DNA from: JAMXLO01 sp963850535
Lineage (GTDB): Bacteria > Pseudomonadota > Alphaproteobacteria > Acetobacterales > Acetobacteraceae
Direction: 5' to 3'
Length of the DNA stretch: 64,000 nucleotides
Assembly: GCA_963850535.1 (NCBI GenBank)
Contig: CAWKMC010000044.1
Location: forward strand, 62,001-126,000
The position numbers and the translations under genes are program-made. Every line of letters begins with the position of its first letter. Positions within the stretch are counted from its first letter, which is position 1. Of this stretch, positions 55,017-63,720 are shown piece after piece. The notes beneath the pieces were generated by a model, which worked only from the letters and a program-made list of their open reading frames with translations, made no database searches and was not told where the DNA came from.

Positions 55017-56831
55017 ATGGTGTCGGAAACCGGCGTGCCGAACCCAACGTTGCCGGCATCGGATCGGCGGAAGCTGATCGCGGTGGTTCATGCTGACGTG
55101 GTCGGATACAGCCGGCTGATCGGGTTGGATGACAGCGGAACGCTCGATCGCATGCGCAGACTGCGCCGCGAGGTGATCGAGCCGGCACTCGCCGCGCACG
55201 GCGGCCGGATCGTTAACACTGGCGGTGATTCGCTGTTGTTGGTGTTCGACAGCGTCGATGGTGCGGCACGATTTGCGCTGAGTGTGCAGCAGCAGGTGCC
55301 TTCCCACGATGGCGCTCCTGCCGATCGGGCAATCCGCTTCCGCATCGGGATCAACGTAGGCGATGTCATCCCGGATGGCCCGGATGTGCACGGCGATGTG
55401 GTGAATGTGGCGGCGCGGCTTCAGGCGGAGTGCCCGCCTGGCAGTGTATGCGTCTCGCGCGCTGTGCGCGATCACATGCGCGGGCGGCTCGAGCTCACGT
55501 TCGAACCGCTGGGGGCGCTCAATCTGAAGAACATTGCCGAACCGGTCGAAGCGTTTGTGCTCAGATCGAGCGCGGCGCCGATGCCGGAATCCGTGGAGCG
55601 CTCGGCGGTGCATGGATCGGGCGAAGCCCTGCCGTTGCCGGACAAGCCATCGATTGCGGTGCTGGCGTTCACCAACATGAGCGGCGACCCGGAGCAGGAG
55701 TATTTCTCGGACGGCATTGCCGATGACATCATCACCGAACTGTCGCGCAGCCGCGCGCTGTTCGTCATCGCGCGCACTTCAAGCTTTACCTACAAGGGTC
55801 GGTCGGTCGAAGTGAAGCAGGTGGCTCGCGAATTGGGCGTGCGCTATGTCCTGGAAGGCAGCGTTCGACGCAGTGGCGGCCGGGTCCGCGTCGTCGCGCA
55901 GCTCATTGATGCTGAAACTGGCAATCACGTCTGGGCGGAGCGCTATGATCGCGCGGTAGAGGACGTATTCGCGGTTCAAGATGAAATAACCACGGCGGCT
56001 GTCACGGCAATCCAACCGGCGGTTACCGACGCGGAAGTTCGGCGCGCCCTGCGTAAGCCGCCGGAGAGCCTCACCGCATGGGAAGCGTATTTGCGCGGCC
56101 AGTGGCACCACGCACAACACACTGAGGCCGATAACGAGCGGTCGAGGCAATTGTTTCAACGCGCCATTGCGATTGATGCGAACTTTTCGGCGCCATACTT
56201 GGGGTTGGCCCGGTCTTACCTCGACGACGCGGTGGGATTTGGTACACGATCGTTGGAAGATGCGGCGGAAATGTCGGTAACCTCGGCGCGAAAGGCTATC
56301 GCAATTGACCCCGAGGATGCGGACGCACGAGCTATGGTCGCTATGGCGGCGATGCACTCTGGCAATGCCGACGAGGCGCACGAGCAGGTATTGGTGGCGC
56401 GAGCCTGCAATCCAAACTCGCCGTTAGCGATCTTGATCGAAGCTCACCTCCTACTCCACGCCGGTCAACCCGCGCAGGCGCGGCAAGGCTTCACGGCGTG
56501 CCTCCGTATCGACCCGCGAGGTCCCCACAGTTATATGGCGATGCACCTGTTCGCAATTTCGTACTATTTCGAGCGTGACTACACGCGGTCGGTCGAGGCA
56601 TCGCGGCGCGCGCTGGCTCGGTATCCGGCCGTTTTCGGGACTTACCGGTGGCTCGCCGCTGCGTTGGGTCAGTTGGGTCGAACGGAAGAGGCGCAGGCAG
56701 CGCTGCAAAAGGTGCTCGAACTTGCGCCTCGCCAGCTCGAATTCCACACCCGTCGCCGGCCGCCGTGGCACCGGCCAGAGGACTACGAGCACATGCTCGA
56801 AGGTTTGCGCAAGGCGGGCTGGCAGGGCTGA
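55017..56831 (+). CDS. Class III adenylate/guanylate cyclase with TPR domain, copy B
   Basis: A 604-aa paralogue of the preceding gene, starting 5 bp after its stop (ATG at 55017; an in-frame extension to 54945 overlaps copy A and was rejected). Cyclase residues are retained: VHADVVGYSRLIG, TGGDSLLLVFD and DVVNVAARLQAEC. The central KPSIAVLAFTNMSGDPEQEY region is almost identical to copy A, while the TPR part diverges, and both end EHMLEGLRKAGWQG. Tandem duplication followed by divergence of the C-terminal sensing domain is the simplest reading. Confidence 0.88.
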   Translation: MVSETGVPNPTLPASDRRKLIAVVHADVVGYSRLIGLDDSGTLDRMRRLRREVIEPALAAHGGRIVNTGGDSLLLVFDSVDGAARFALSVQQQVPSHDGAPADRAIRFRIGINVGDVIPDGPDVHGDVVNVAARLQAECPPGSVCVSRAVRDHMRGRLELTFEPLGALNLKNIAEPVEAFVLRSSAAPMPESVERSAVHGSGEALPLPDKPSIAVLAFTNMSGDPEQEYFSDGIADDIITELSRSRALFVIARTSSFTYKGRSVEVKQVARELGVRYVLEGSVRRSGGRVRVVAQLIDAETGNHVWAERYDRAVEDVFAVQDEITTAAVTAIQPAVTDAEVRRALRKPPESLTAWEAYLRGQWHHAQHTEADNERSRQLFQRAIAIDANFSAPYLGLARSYLDDAVGFGTRSLEDAAEMSVTSARKAIAIDPEDADARAMVAMAAMHSGNADEAHEQVLVARACNPNSPLAILIEAHLLLHAGQPAQARQGFTACLRIDPRGPHSYMAMHLFAISYYFERDYTRSVEASRRALARYPAVFGTYRWLAAALGQLGRTEEAQAALQKVLELAPRQLEFHTRRRPPWHRPEDYEHMLEGLRKAGWQG

Positions 56832-56918
56832 TAGGCTGGAGCTTCGCGCGTCAACCGCGCTCGCCCTCGCGGAAGGGCGACGAGCACCTGACGCGCATCG
56901 GCTCCGTGACCGACAGGC

Positions 56919-57548
56919 CTATTGGCCAGCGATCCCTTGCGGATCAGGGGTGCACTGGGCGGCGGCGGGGATGGGACTGGGGTTGGGGTTGGCATGCGGC
57001 AGGGCGCGCAGGTACGCGTATATCGCCCGCAGGTCCGAGCTAGTCATCTTGCTGTAAAGAGGCCAGGGCATGACTTGCAGAAGCTCGCATTTCTCCGGGT
57101 CCCGAAAGTTTCGTTCCTGCGGGTCGCATCCGGTCCGAATCACATGGATGAAATCGTCTTCCGACAATCCGGCCGGCAGCGACGTGCCGGGTGCGGGGGT
57201 GATATTGCGGGAACAGAAATCACCACCCGGCGTCGAGAACAAGCGTCCGCCGGCCAGGTAAACGGGTACGTTCACCTGCTGGGGTTGACGCGCAAAGGGG
57301 TCGTGGCCCGGTGCAAAATTTGGCCAAGTATGGCAATCGTTGCACCCTTGAGCGTTCACTAGATAGCTGCCCAGCCCGACTTGCGCGTTCTCCTGCTGCA
57401 GATCGAGGCCGTTTGCCCCGGCGACTTTCAAGCCGATGGCGGCTCGAGACTTATCGCCCCTCTCGTGAGTATCGTCGGCCAGCACGTCGCCCGAGGCCAT
57501 CAGCAGCAACGCGCCGCACGCAGCCAGCGTCAGAATCCGACCTGTCAT
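56919..57548 (-). CDS. Periplasmic c-type cytochrome
   Basis: A 209-aa protein with a signal peptide (ILTLAACGALLLMASGDVLA) and one haem c site, C69-N-D-C72-H73, in NAQGCNDCHTWPNFAPGHDP. A distal Met could lie in VMPWPLYSKM. The C-terminal region (SSDLRAIYAYLRALPHANPN) is typical of class I c-type cytochromes acting with periplasmic oxidases or dehydrogenases. It is monocistronic or follows the MFS gene on the same strand. Confidence 0.85.
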   Translation of the reverse strand: MTGRILTLAACGALLLMASGDVLADDTHERGDKSRAAIGLKVAGANGLDLQQENAQVGLGSYLVNAQGCNDCHTWPNFAPGHDPFARQPQQVNVPVYLAGGRLFSTPGGDFCSRNITPAPGTSLPAGLSEDDFIHVIRTGCDPQERNFRDPEKCELLQVMPWPLYSKMTSSDLRAIYAYLRALPHANPNPSPIPAAAQCTPDPQGIAGQ

Positions 57549-57606
57549 CGCTTGTTCTCCCCCCGAGTGTATTGTCAGCTGGCCACGTGATGGACCAGCC
57601 TTGTTG

Positions 57607-57627
57607 AACGGCAGAAGCGTAGCCGTT
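57607..57627. other. Inverted repeat between cytochrome c and MFS genes
   Basis: AACGGC (57607-57612) and GCCGTT (57622-57627) are perfect 6-bp arms around AGAAGCGTA. A T-rich stretch follows on the plus strand only, where no upstream gene exists, so a terminator role for the minus-strand MFS gene is doubtful. It may be an operator. Confidence 0.25.
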
Positions 57628-57656
57628 TTATCTGCGTAATCCCAGGAATTCTCGCA

Positions 57657-59145
57657 CTACACGAGCTGCCGTGATCGCGAGGAAGGGCCGCGTGGAATCG
57701 ATAGCAGCATGGCGATCAGCAGCGCGGTGCTGGTTGCCGCCTGCGCAATGCCAAAGGCGCGGCCGTAGGCGTCACGGCCAACGTCGTTGCCGAGCACGGC
57801 GAAGAACAGGCTGCCGATGGCTACGACGCTGATGGCGGCACCAATCTGCAGCGCCGAGGTGAGCACGCCGGCCGCGACGCCGGCCTGATGCGGTGCGACG
57901 TCACCGAGCGCGGTGTTGAACAGCCGCGGATAGGCGATGCCCTGACCGAAGCCGGCGATCAGCACTGTCAGCACGACAGGCCAGCCGTCGTCGCCCGCTG
58001 CTACCATGGCGGCAACGCCGGCGTAGCCCGCCACCTGGATCACCATGCCGATCGTCAGCAGCCACGGGCGCAGTCGCACAAGCGGCGCAGTGACCAGAGG
58101 ACCGACGAACAACCCGACGCCGTACGGCAGAATGGCGAGGCCGGTGAACAGCGGATCGGTGCCGTAGCCCTCCTGCTCATAGATGCCGAACAGCATGTAG
58201 AAGGCGGTAGTGAAGAAGAACAGCGTCCCGACCAGAACGCCGCGCCGGAAAGTCGGGATCGCCATCAGCGACAAGGTCGAGCAGCGGGCTGGCGCCGCGG
58301 GCAGTCAGCCACGCTTCGAAGCGTATGAACACCCAGGCGAGTACAGGAACGGCGGCCAGCATGACCAAGGTCCAGGTCGGCCAGCCCTGCTGACGTCCCT
58401 CGGACAACGGCAGCACGAGGCAGGCGAGCGCCAGCGACACCAGCACGGCACCGCCTAAATCAAGCCGACGACCGCGGCTGGCGCTGGTCTCCGGCACGAT
58501 CAGCCACGCGGCCAGCATGACCGGGATGCCGATCGGCAGTTTCGCCAGGAACACCGTGCGCCAGCCCCAGCCGAAGGGGCTCCACTCGACCAGGGCCCCG
58601 CCCGAGAATTGGCCGATCGAGGCGGCAAGGCCCATCATCACGCCGTAGAAGCTGAGTGCCTTGGCGAGTTCCGCCTCGGAAGGGAACAAGGCTCGCACTG
58701 AGCCCAGCACCTGTGGCACCAGCATCGCGGCGGAGACGCCCTGCAGCACGCGGCCGATCACCAGCTGCATGGGCGTGGTCGCCAGACCACACAGAGTGTT
58801 GGTGGCGATGAAGCCTGCCATGCCAATCAGGAACATGCGGCGCCGGCCGTACAGGTCGCCGAGCCGACCGCCGGTGATCAGGAACACAGCGTAGCTGGCC
58901 GCGTAACCGGAGATGACGAGTTGTAGTTCCGCCGGATTGGCGCCGATCGAAGTATGGATCGACGGCAAGCTGACATTGATGATGAAGAAGTCGACCGAGG
59001 GCAGCAGGCCGCCGGTCAGCATCACGATGAACGCAAGCCATCGGCCAGCGTCGGACCGGACGATGGCCGTCGATATGGCGGGCACGGCACTTTCCTGTCC
59101 GGCGGTGACGACGCGGCATGAGTAATCGGCGGCCGCCGGCTCCAC
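57657..59145 (-). CDS. MFS transporter of DHA2-like type, frameshifted
   Basis: The N-terminal half shows MFS helices and loop motifs (GGLLPSVDFFIINVSLPSIH, GGRLGDLYGRRRMFLIGMAG, IGRVLQGVSAAMLVPQVLGS). At about 58273 the frame breaks in GACCTTGTCGCTG; one T less restores LSLMAIPTFRRGVLVGTLFF and continues to the C-terminal helices (VRLRPWLLTIGMVIQVAGYA) ending at 57657. The full protein is about 495 aa, normal for a 14-TM drug:proton antiporter. As written, the first frame ends in nonsense at 58177. Confidence 0.83.
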
Positions 59146-59153
59146 AAGGCGAG

Positions 59154-59708
59154 CTATAGCGGCGGGATGCGGCTGCGCAGCGTTGCCCGATCAAGCGTGC
59201 TAGCGGCAAACAGGAACGCCTGCCGGTTTGCTGCGTTGCGGCGGGCAACACCTGGGTTGCCGATCGTGCTGATGGCGCAATCCTTGGCAGCAGTGGTGAA
59301 GTCCCCGGCGGCGCAGGCGGTGGAAAAATGCGGAAAGCGCGAGCCAAAACCGGGACCCATCGCCCAGCCCATCGACAGCAGGCCTAGCTGGGCGTCCGCC
59401 GGCCAGTCATCGAAATCGGTAAAGGCCGGATTGGCCCTGAGGATCGCTTCGTCATGATCGAGCTTGTCGAGGATCAGCGTGTCGATATCCGCTGCGTCCA
59501 GATGCAGGGTGGCGACGCGCCGTGCAGCCTGCGCACCCAGATGGGCGAGTGCCAGGTTGGTCTTGATCCGACTCCATTCGTGCCTCACCACGTCTGGCGC
59601 TGCAGTTGAGCCGTCGGCGCCATGCCATGTCAGGCGCAGCGCCACCTCGATCGGATCGATCAGGTTGCCCATGCCGGTCGTTACCAGACCCTTGATATCC
59701 AGATACAT
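59154..59708 (-). CDS. Lysozyme-like protein, probably broken at the N-terminus
   Basis: A 184-aa frame starting MYLDIKGLVTTGMGNLIDP, resembling the strand after the catalytic Glu of lysozyme/GH24-like folds, with WPADAQLGLLSMGWAMGPGF and NPGVARRNAANRQAFLFAAS downstream. Upstream in the same frame the sequence reads NPLFAALGADFNEPLE then TGA then LTDW just before the ATG, so the true N-terminus may lie about 60-70 bp upstream, cut by a stop or frameshift. The function (peptidoglycan hydrolase or a non-catalytic relative) is unproved. Confidence 0.5.
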   Translation of the reverse strand: MYLDIKGLVTTGMGNLIDPIEVALRLTWHGADGSTAAPDVVRHEWSRIKTNLALAHLGAQAARRVATLHLDAADIDTLILDKLDHDEAILRANPAFTDFDDWPADAQLGLLSMGWAMGPGFGSRFPHFSTACAAGDFTTAAKDCAISTIGNPGVARRNAANRQAFLFAASTLDRATLRSRIPPL

Positions 59709-59924
59709 CCAGTCGGTTAGTCATTCTAACGGCTCATTGAAATCGGCGCCAAGCGCTGCGAACAGCGGATTGCATGCAACATTCCTTTCAGGGGGACAAA
59801 GGCCCGCGAATATGAAACGGGTCTTGGCTGGCGATATTCTACATCGTAATCGCTAGCGTCGCGTTAACGCCCACGCGGGAGCGCTGGCCATTACTGTGCG
59901 ACAGCGGCCTATAGTCGAGCCGAC

Positions 59925-61007
59925 ATGAGCGACGATCCTGCAGGACATTACGCTGCCCTCGACGTTCATCCGCGCTCGGAGCAGGCGGCCATTGCCGCGG
60001 CATTCCGCCGCAAGGCGCGCGTGCTGCATCCGGACATACCGGGCAGTGGCAACGCCGATGCATTTATGCGGATCAGGGCAGCATATGATGTGGTGGGCGA
60101 TGCCGAGAGCCGCGCCGCTTATGACCGCGCGGCGCGCGCGGCCGCCATGGTGCCTGCAGGTGCGCCCGAAGTATCCGACCCCGTGTTGCGGTGGCCCCGT
60201 TTGTCGGACCTGCCGCTTGCGGTGTGGCTCGTGCTTGGAGGGGTGGTTTGCCTTGCAATGGTCATGGCCTTGGTGGAGTTCAATCGCTCACCTTCGATAG
60301 TCGCTGGCCCGGTGATCCGACCGACGGCACCATCCGCGGTCTCCCCCGGCCCGCGGCCGGCACCGGCAAACGTGCCGATGACCGGACCCAGCAACGATTA
60401 CGTGTCGCCGGGAAACGATGCAGTGCTGTGGCGCCACGATGCAGCCCGCAACGCTTATGTGCCCGCCGGTCACGTCGCCGCATTCAGCTCGGTCCAGGCA
60501 TTGGGACAGGTCCCAAAGCACGGACTCGTGGAGATCCGTCTCGCCGACGGCAGCAGTGGCTTCATCGATGCAGCGCGCCTGACGGCCGGCAGCCGCGACA
60601 AGGCACGACGTGCCTATTGCGCCTATGAAGCCGGAACGGCGCCGCGCAATGGCGAGATACTCGAGCGACGTGCGACGGGACCCATGCGGATTGCACTCAG
60701 CAATCGTGGCCTGCAGGAGGCGGTGCTTAAGCTGCGCGACGCGTCGGGGCACGTGGTCGCCGCGGTATTTCTGGCACCGGGCAACAGTACGGTGCTGGGC
60801 GATCTTCCAGATACCTCGTATCGCCTTGAGTACGCGGTCGGCGAGCTATGGAGTCGCGCCTGTAACAGCTTCGCTGCCGGGATGCGGGCGCAGCGATTTC
60901 CGTACTATGCTACGCCTGCGGCGCTGTCTTCGCTGGTCATTCCGCCCGAACTTTCCGTTGTTCCGCCGCCGGAGGACATTTCCGATGCAGAATTCGAAGG
61001 AGACTGA
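59925..61007 (+). CDS. J-domain (DnaJ-like) membrane protein
   Basis: A 360-aa protein: an N-terminal J domain (YAALDVHPRSEQAAIAAAFR) with the HPD tripeptide at residues 35-37, a TM helix (LPLAVWLVLGGVVCLAMVMA, about 96-117) and a C-terminal region (about 150-360) with YVPAGHVAAFSSVQALGQVP and SYRLEYAVGELWSRACNSFA. It presumably recruits a Hsp70 to the membrane. The C-terminal domain is unrecognised. Confidence 0.8.
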   Translation: MSDDPAGHYAALDVHPRSEQAAIAAAFRRKARVLHPDIPGSGNADAFMRIRAAYDVVGDAESRAAYDRAARAAAMVPAGAPEVSDPVLRWPRLSDLPLAVWLVLGGVVCLAMVMALVEFNRSPSIVAGPVIRPTAPSAVSPGPRPAPANVPMTGPSNDYVSPGNDAVLWRHDAARNAYVPAGHVAAFSSVQALGQVPKHGLVEIRLADGSSGFIDAARLTAGSRDKARRAYCAYEAGTAPRNGEILERRATGPMRIALSNRGLQEAVLKLRDASGHVVAAVFLAPGNSTVLGDLPDTSYRLEYAVGELWSRACNSFAAGMRAQRFPYYATPAALSSLVIPPELSVVPPPEDISDAEFEGD

Positions 61008-61159
61008 GCGCTTGCCGTCATGCGCATATCGCCACACCCCTTCGCGGGTTCGAGGCCGCTCTGGCCAACATCGCGGGGTTCGTTCGACACGATGACCCGT
61101 ATCTGGTCAGGGGATCATCTGACCGAGAGTGGAAGGTCGGCGGCGCCGTACCCAAGCGC

Positions 61160-61375
61160 CTACTCGTCGATGAGTTCTCGCTCGTCGTGGATGCCGAGCA
61201 AGGCTCTCATCGGACGGCGGTGGAGCGCCAGGTAATCGGCACGCCGGATCACCGCTTCTCTCGACACGCCAAGTTCACGCGCGATCGCCGGGATGCTCTT
61301 GGTCAGATCCGGCCACAGTTTGGCCAGATGACGAGCCCGCTCCGGCGGCCATGTGTGCAGTCCTCGGGACATCAT
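61160..61375 (-). CDS. GcrA-like small HTH protein
   Basis: A 71-aa protein: WPPERARHLAKLWPD, SIPAIARELGVSREAVIRRA and DYLALHRRP resemble the N-terminal helix-turn-helix of GcrA (W-x-ER-x(2)-L-x(2)-LW, IA-x(2)-LG, RxAV). It lacks the C-terminal sigma-interacting part of full GcrA. Its ATG overlaps the TGA of the upstream zinc-ribbon gene, so the two are coupled. ATG 61375 or 61372 are possible starts. Confidence 0.6.
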   Translation of the reverse strand: MMSRGLHTWPPERARHLAKLWPDLTKSIPAIARELGVSREAVIRRADYLALHRRPMRALLGIHDERELIDE

Positions 61376-61551
61376 CTGCGATCCGCGCTGACCTGGTCCG
61401 TGCGCCTGATGCGAGGAGGAAGGCGCGAGGACACCGGAGAAGGGGTCGTCAGCTCGAGAAGGCGCTCGCAGATGAAGCAGCGCTCGGTCTGTTTATCGTC
61501 TGCATCGAATTGATGACCACAATCGCAGCAGACACGTGACAGAAGAGACAT
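61372..61551 (-). CDS. Small zinc-ribbon protein
   Basis: A 59-aa protein from the ATG at 61551: two CxxC pairs (VCCDCGHQF and RCFICERLLE) form a zinc ribbon, with a polar C-terminal tail. Its TGA overlaps the start of the GcrA-like gene (ATGA at 61372-61375). No family recognised. The pair looks like a translationally coupled mini-operon, possibly a regulator with a zinc-ribbon partner. Confidence 0.55.
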   Translation of the reverse strand: MSLLSRVCCDCGHQFDADDKQTERCFICERLLELTTPSPVSSRLPPRIRRTDQVSADRR

Positions 61552-61748
61552 GGCGCGCTTTTCCACCAACCGATCGGGCCGAAGGTTTCGGCTCGCGAAG
61601 TGAGCATTTGACCACAAAACCCTCGCCAAATCGTTATGAAATGCCTGGGGCGCTGATCGGAGTCGCTGCTTCTTGTCGTGCACGCCCGTGAGCGGCACTG
61701 TGGCAGGCAGCCGCAGTGCCGGCCGTACCTACCAGGGGAGCCAAGTGA

Positions 61749-62709
61749 ATGGCGATCATGCTGCAGGAGTCGTTGCGTGCTCTGTTCTATGCGCCGTTCT
61801 ACGTGGCACTGGCGCGCAGACGCCTACGCGGCCGAGGGTGTCGACGTCCGCTTCATGAGCGCGGCGCGTCCGGGCGATGCGGCGCGCAACGTGATGGAGG
61901 GTGCGGTCGACGTCTGCTGGGGTGGGCCGATGCGGGTGATGCAGGCCTATCAGCAGACGCCGGAATGCGATCTGGTCAGCTTCGCGGAAGTGGTGACCCG
62001 CGATCCGTTCATGCTGGTTGGACGCGCGCCACGTCCGAATTTTTCGTTGGGTGATCTGATGGGCCTGCGAATGGCGACGGTGAGCGAAGTGCCGACACCG
62101 TGGATGTGCCTGCAGGAGGACTTACGCGGGGCGGGCATCGATCCGTCCGCACTGACGCGCGTCGCGGATGCCGGCATGGCGGACAACGTGGCGGGCTTGC
62201 GGCGCGGCGATCTCGACGTGGTGCAGGTGTTCGAGCCATTTGCTGCGATGTTGCTGGCGGATGATGTCGGGCATCTGTGGTATGCGCAGGCAAGCCGAGG
62301 GCCCACGTCATACACAACATTCTATGCGCGCCGTCCGCTGCTGGATCAGCGACGCGACGAGCTGCTTCGCATGGTACGGGCGATTTATCGGACGCAGAAG
62401 TGGCTCGCTGCCGTCGACGGCGAGGCGATAGCGGCGGCGATTGCCGGCTACTTCGAAGATGTGCCAGCCGCGATGCGCGCCGATGCTTGCAGGCGCTACA
62501 AGTCGCTGGGCATCTGGGGCCGCGATCCTCATCTGCCGCGCGTCGGCTACGAACGGCTGCGTGCCAGTCTTGTATCCGGCGGCTTTGTCTCGACCGGTGT
62601 GTCGTATGAACTGGCAGTCGATAATTCATTGGCCGAGAGGGTCATCGCCGAGGATCCGCCGGCACTGGAAGAGAGGGGAGATAACGATGCCACACGCAAC
62701 GACGGATGA
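61749..62709 (+). CDS. NMT1/ThiY-like ABC substrate-binding protein, frameshifted
   Basis: From the ATG at 61749 (MAIMLQESLRALFYAPFYVA), preceded by GGGAG, the frame breaks at about 61818; removing the A in GCGCGC-A-GACGCC gives ALARDAYAAEGVDVRFMSAA, followed by GAVDVCWGGPMRVMQAY, RGDLDVVQVFEPFAAMLL and a 319-aa protein. The NMT1/THI5-like fold binds hydroxymethylpyrimidine, nitrate or sulfonate-type ligands. No signal peptide is visible in either frame. It overlaps the downstream hydrolase start by 23 bp. Confidence 0.78.
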
Positions 62710-63568
62710 CGGGGTTCGACTGTATTACGAAGAATCGGGCTCCGGTCAGCCAGTGATCTTCGTGCATGAATACGCTGGCGACTATCGCAGTTGGGAGCCG
62801 CAGATGCGGCACTTCGGTCGGCGGCATCGAGCGATTACGTACAATGCGCGGGGTTATCCGCCATCCGATGTGCCGGAGGACGTTGGAAAATATTCGCAGG
62901 CGCGCGCGGCGGATGACATCAAGGCGGTGCTGGACCATCTGAAGATCGACAAGGCCCATGTCGTCGGCCTGTCGATGGGTGGATTTGCGACGTTGCATTT
63001 CGGCTTCCGTCATCCGGGGCGCGCTCTGTCGTTGTGTGTTGCCGGGTGTGGCTATGGCGCCGAACGCGGGCAGACCGAACGGTTCCGCTCTGAGGCCGAG
63101 ACGATCGCGGCATTCATCGCCGAGCAGGGCATGCAGGTGTTCGCGGAGAAGTATGCGTATGGGCCAACGCGCGTGCAGTTCGAAAATAAGGACCCGCGCG
63201 GCTTTGCCGAGTTCAAGAGCATGCTGGCCGAGCACTCTGCTCTGGGCGCGCGCAACACCCAGCTTGGCGTGCAGCGCGAACGACCGTCGCTCTACGATCT
63301 GGTGGATCAGATGAAGGCGCTGACGGTACCGACACTGATCCTGACGGGCGACGAGGACTGGCCGTGCCTGGCACCGGGCTTGTTGATGAAACAAACCATC
63401 GCCAGCGCCGCGCTTTCAGTGATGCCGAACTGTGGCCACGCAATCAACATCGAAGATCCCGACGAGTTCAATCGCATCGTTGGCGCGTTCGTCGCGCAGG
63501 TGGACGCAGGGCGGTGGCCGATACGCGACCCTCGTGCGGTGTCGGCGTCGATCACCGGGATGCGGTAG
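62687..63568 (+). CDS. Alpha/beta hydrolase
   Basis: From the ATG at 62687, with AGGGGAG upstream, the protein is 293 aa. Catalytic features: HEYAGDYRSWEPQM oxyanion region, nucleophile elbow HVVGLSMGGFATL, acid in TLILTGDEDWPC and the His in MPNCGHAINIEDP. It overlaps the binding-protein gene by 23 bp, so the two are probably translationally coupled, suggesting it acts on the imported compound. The substrate is unknown. Confidence 0.85.
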   Translation: MPHATTDDGVRLYYEESGSGQPVIFVHEYAGDYRSWEPQMRHFGRRHRAITYNARGYPPSDVPEDVGKYSQARAADDIKAVLDHLKIDKAHVVGLSMGGFATLHFGFRHPGRALSLCVAGCGYGAERGQTERFRSEAETIAAFIAEQGMQVFAEKYAYGPTRVQFENKDPRGFAEFKSMLAEHSALGARNTQLGVQRERPSLYDLVDQMKALTVPTLILTGDEDWPCLAPGLLMKQTIASAALSVMPNCGHAINIEDPDEFNRIVGAFVAQVDAGRWPIRDPRAVSASITGMR

Positions 63569-63720
63569 CCGCGCCAGGGGCCACGCGTCTGGATCGACCA
63601 ACGGCGGGGCCTCTGGGGCTCCGCACCTTCGTCGCGCAGATGACGATGCCGATCGCCCACAGATGACAGACTCTGCAATACGGCACAGTGTTCCCGCAAT
63701 CTATTGTCTTGGGGGACGCC

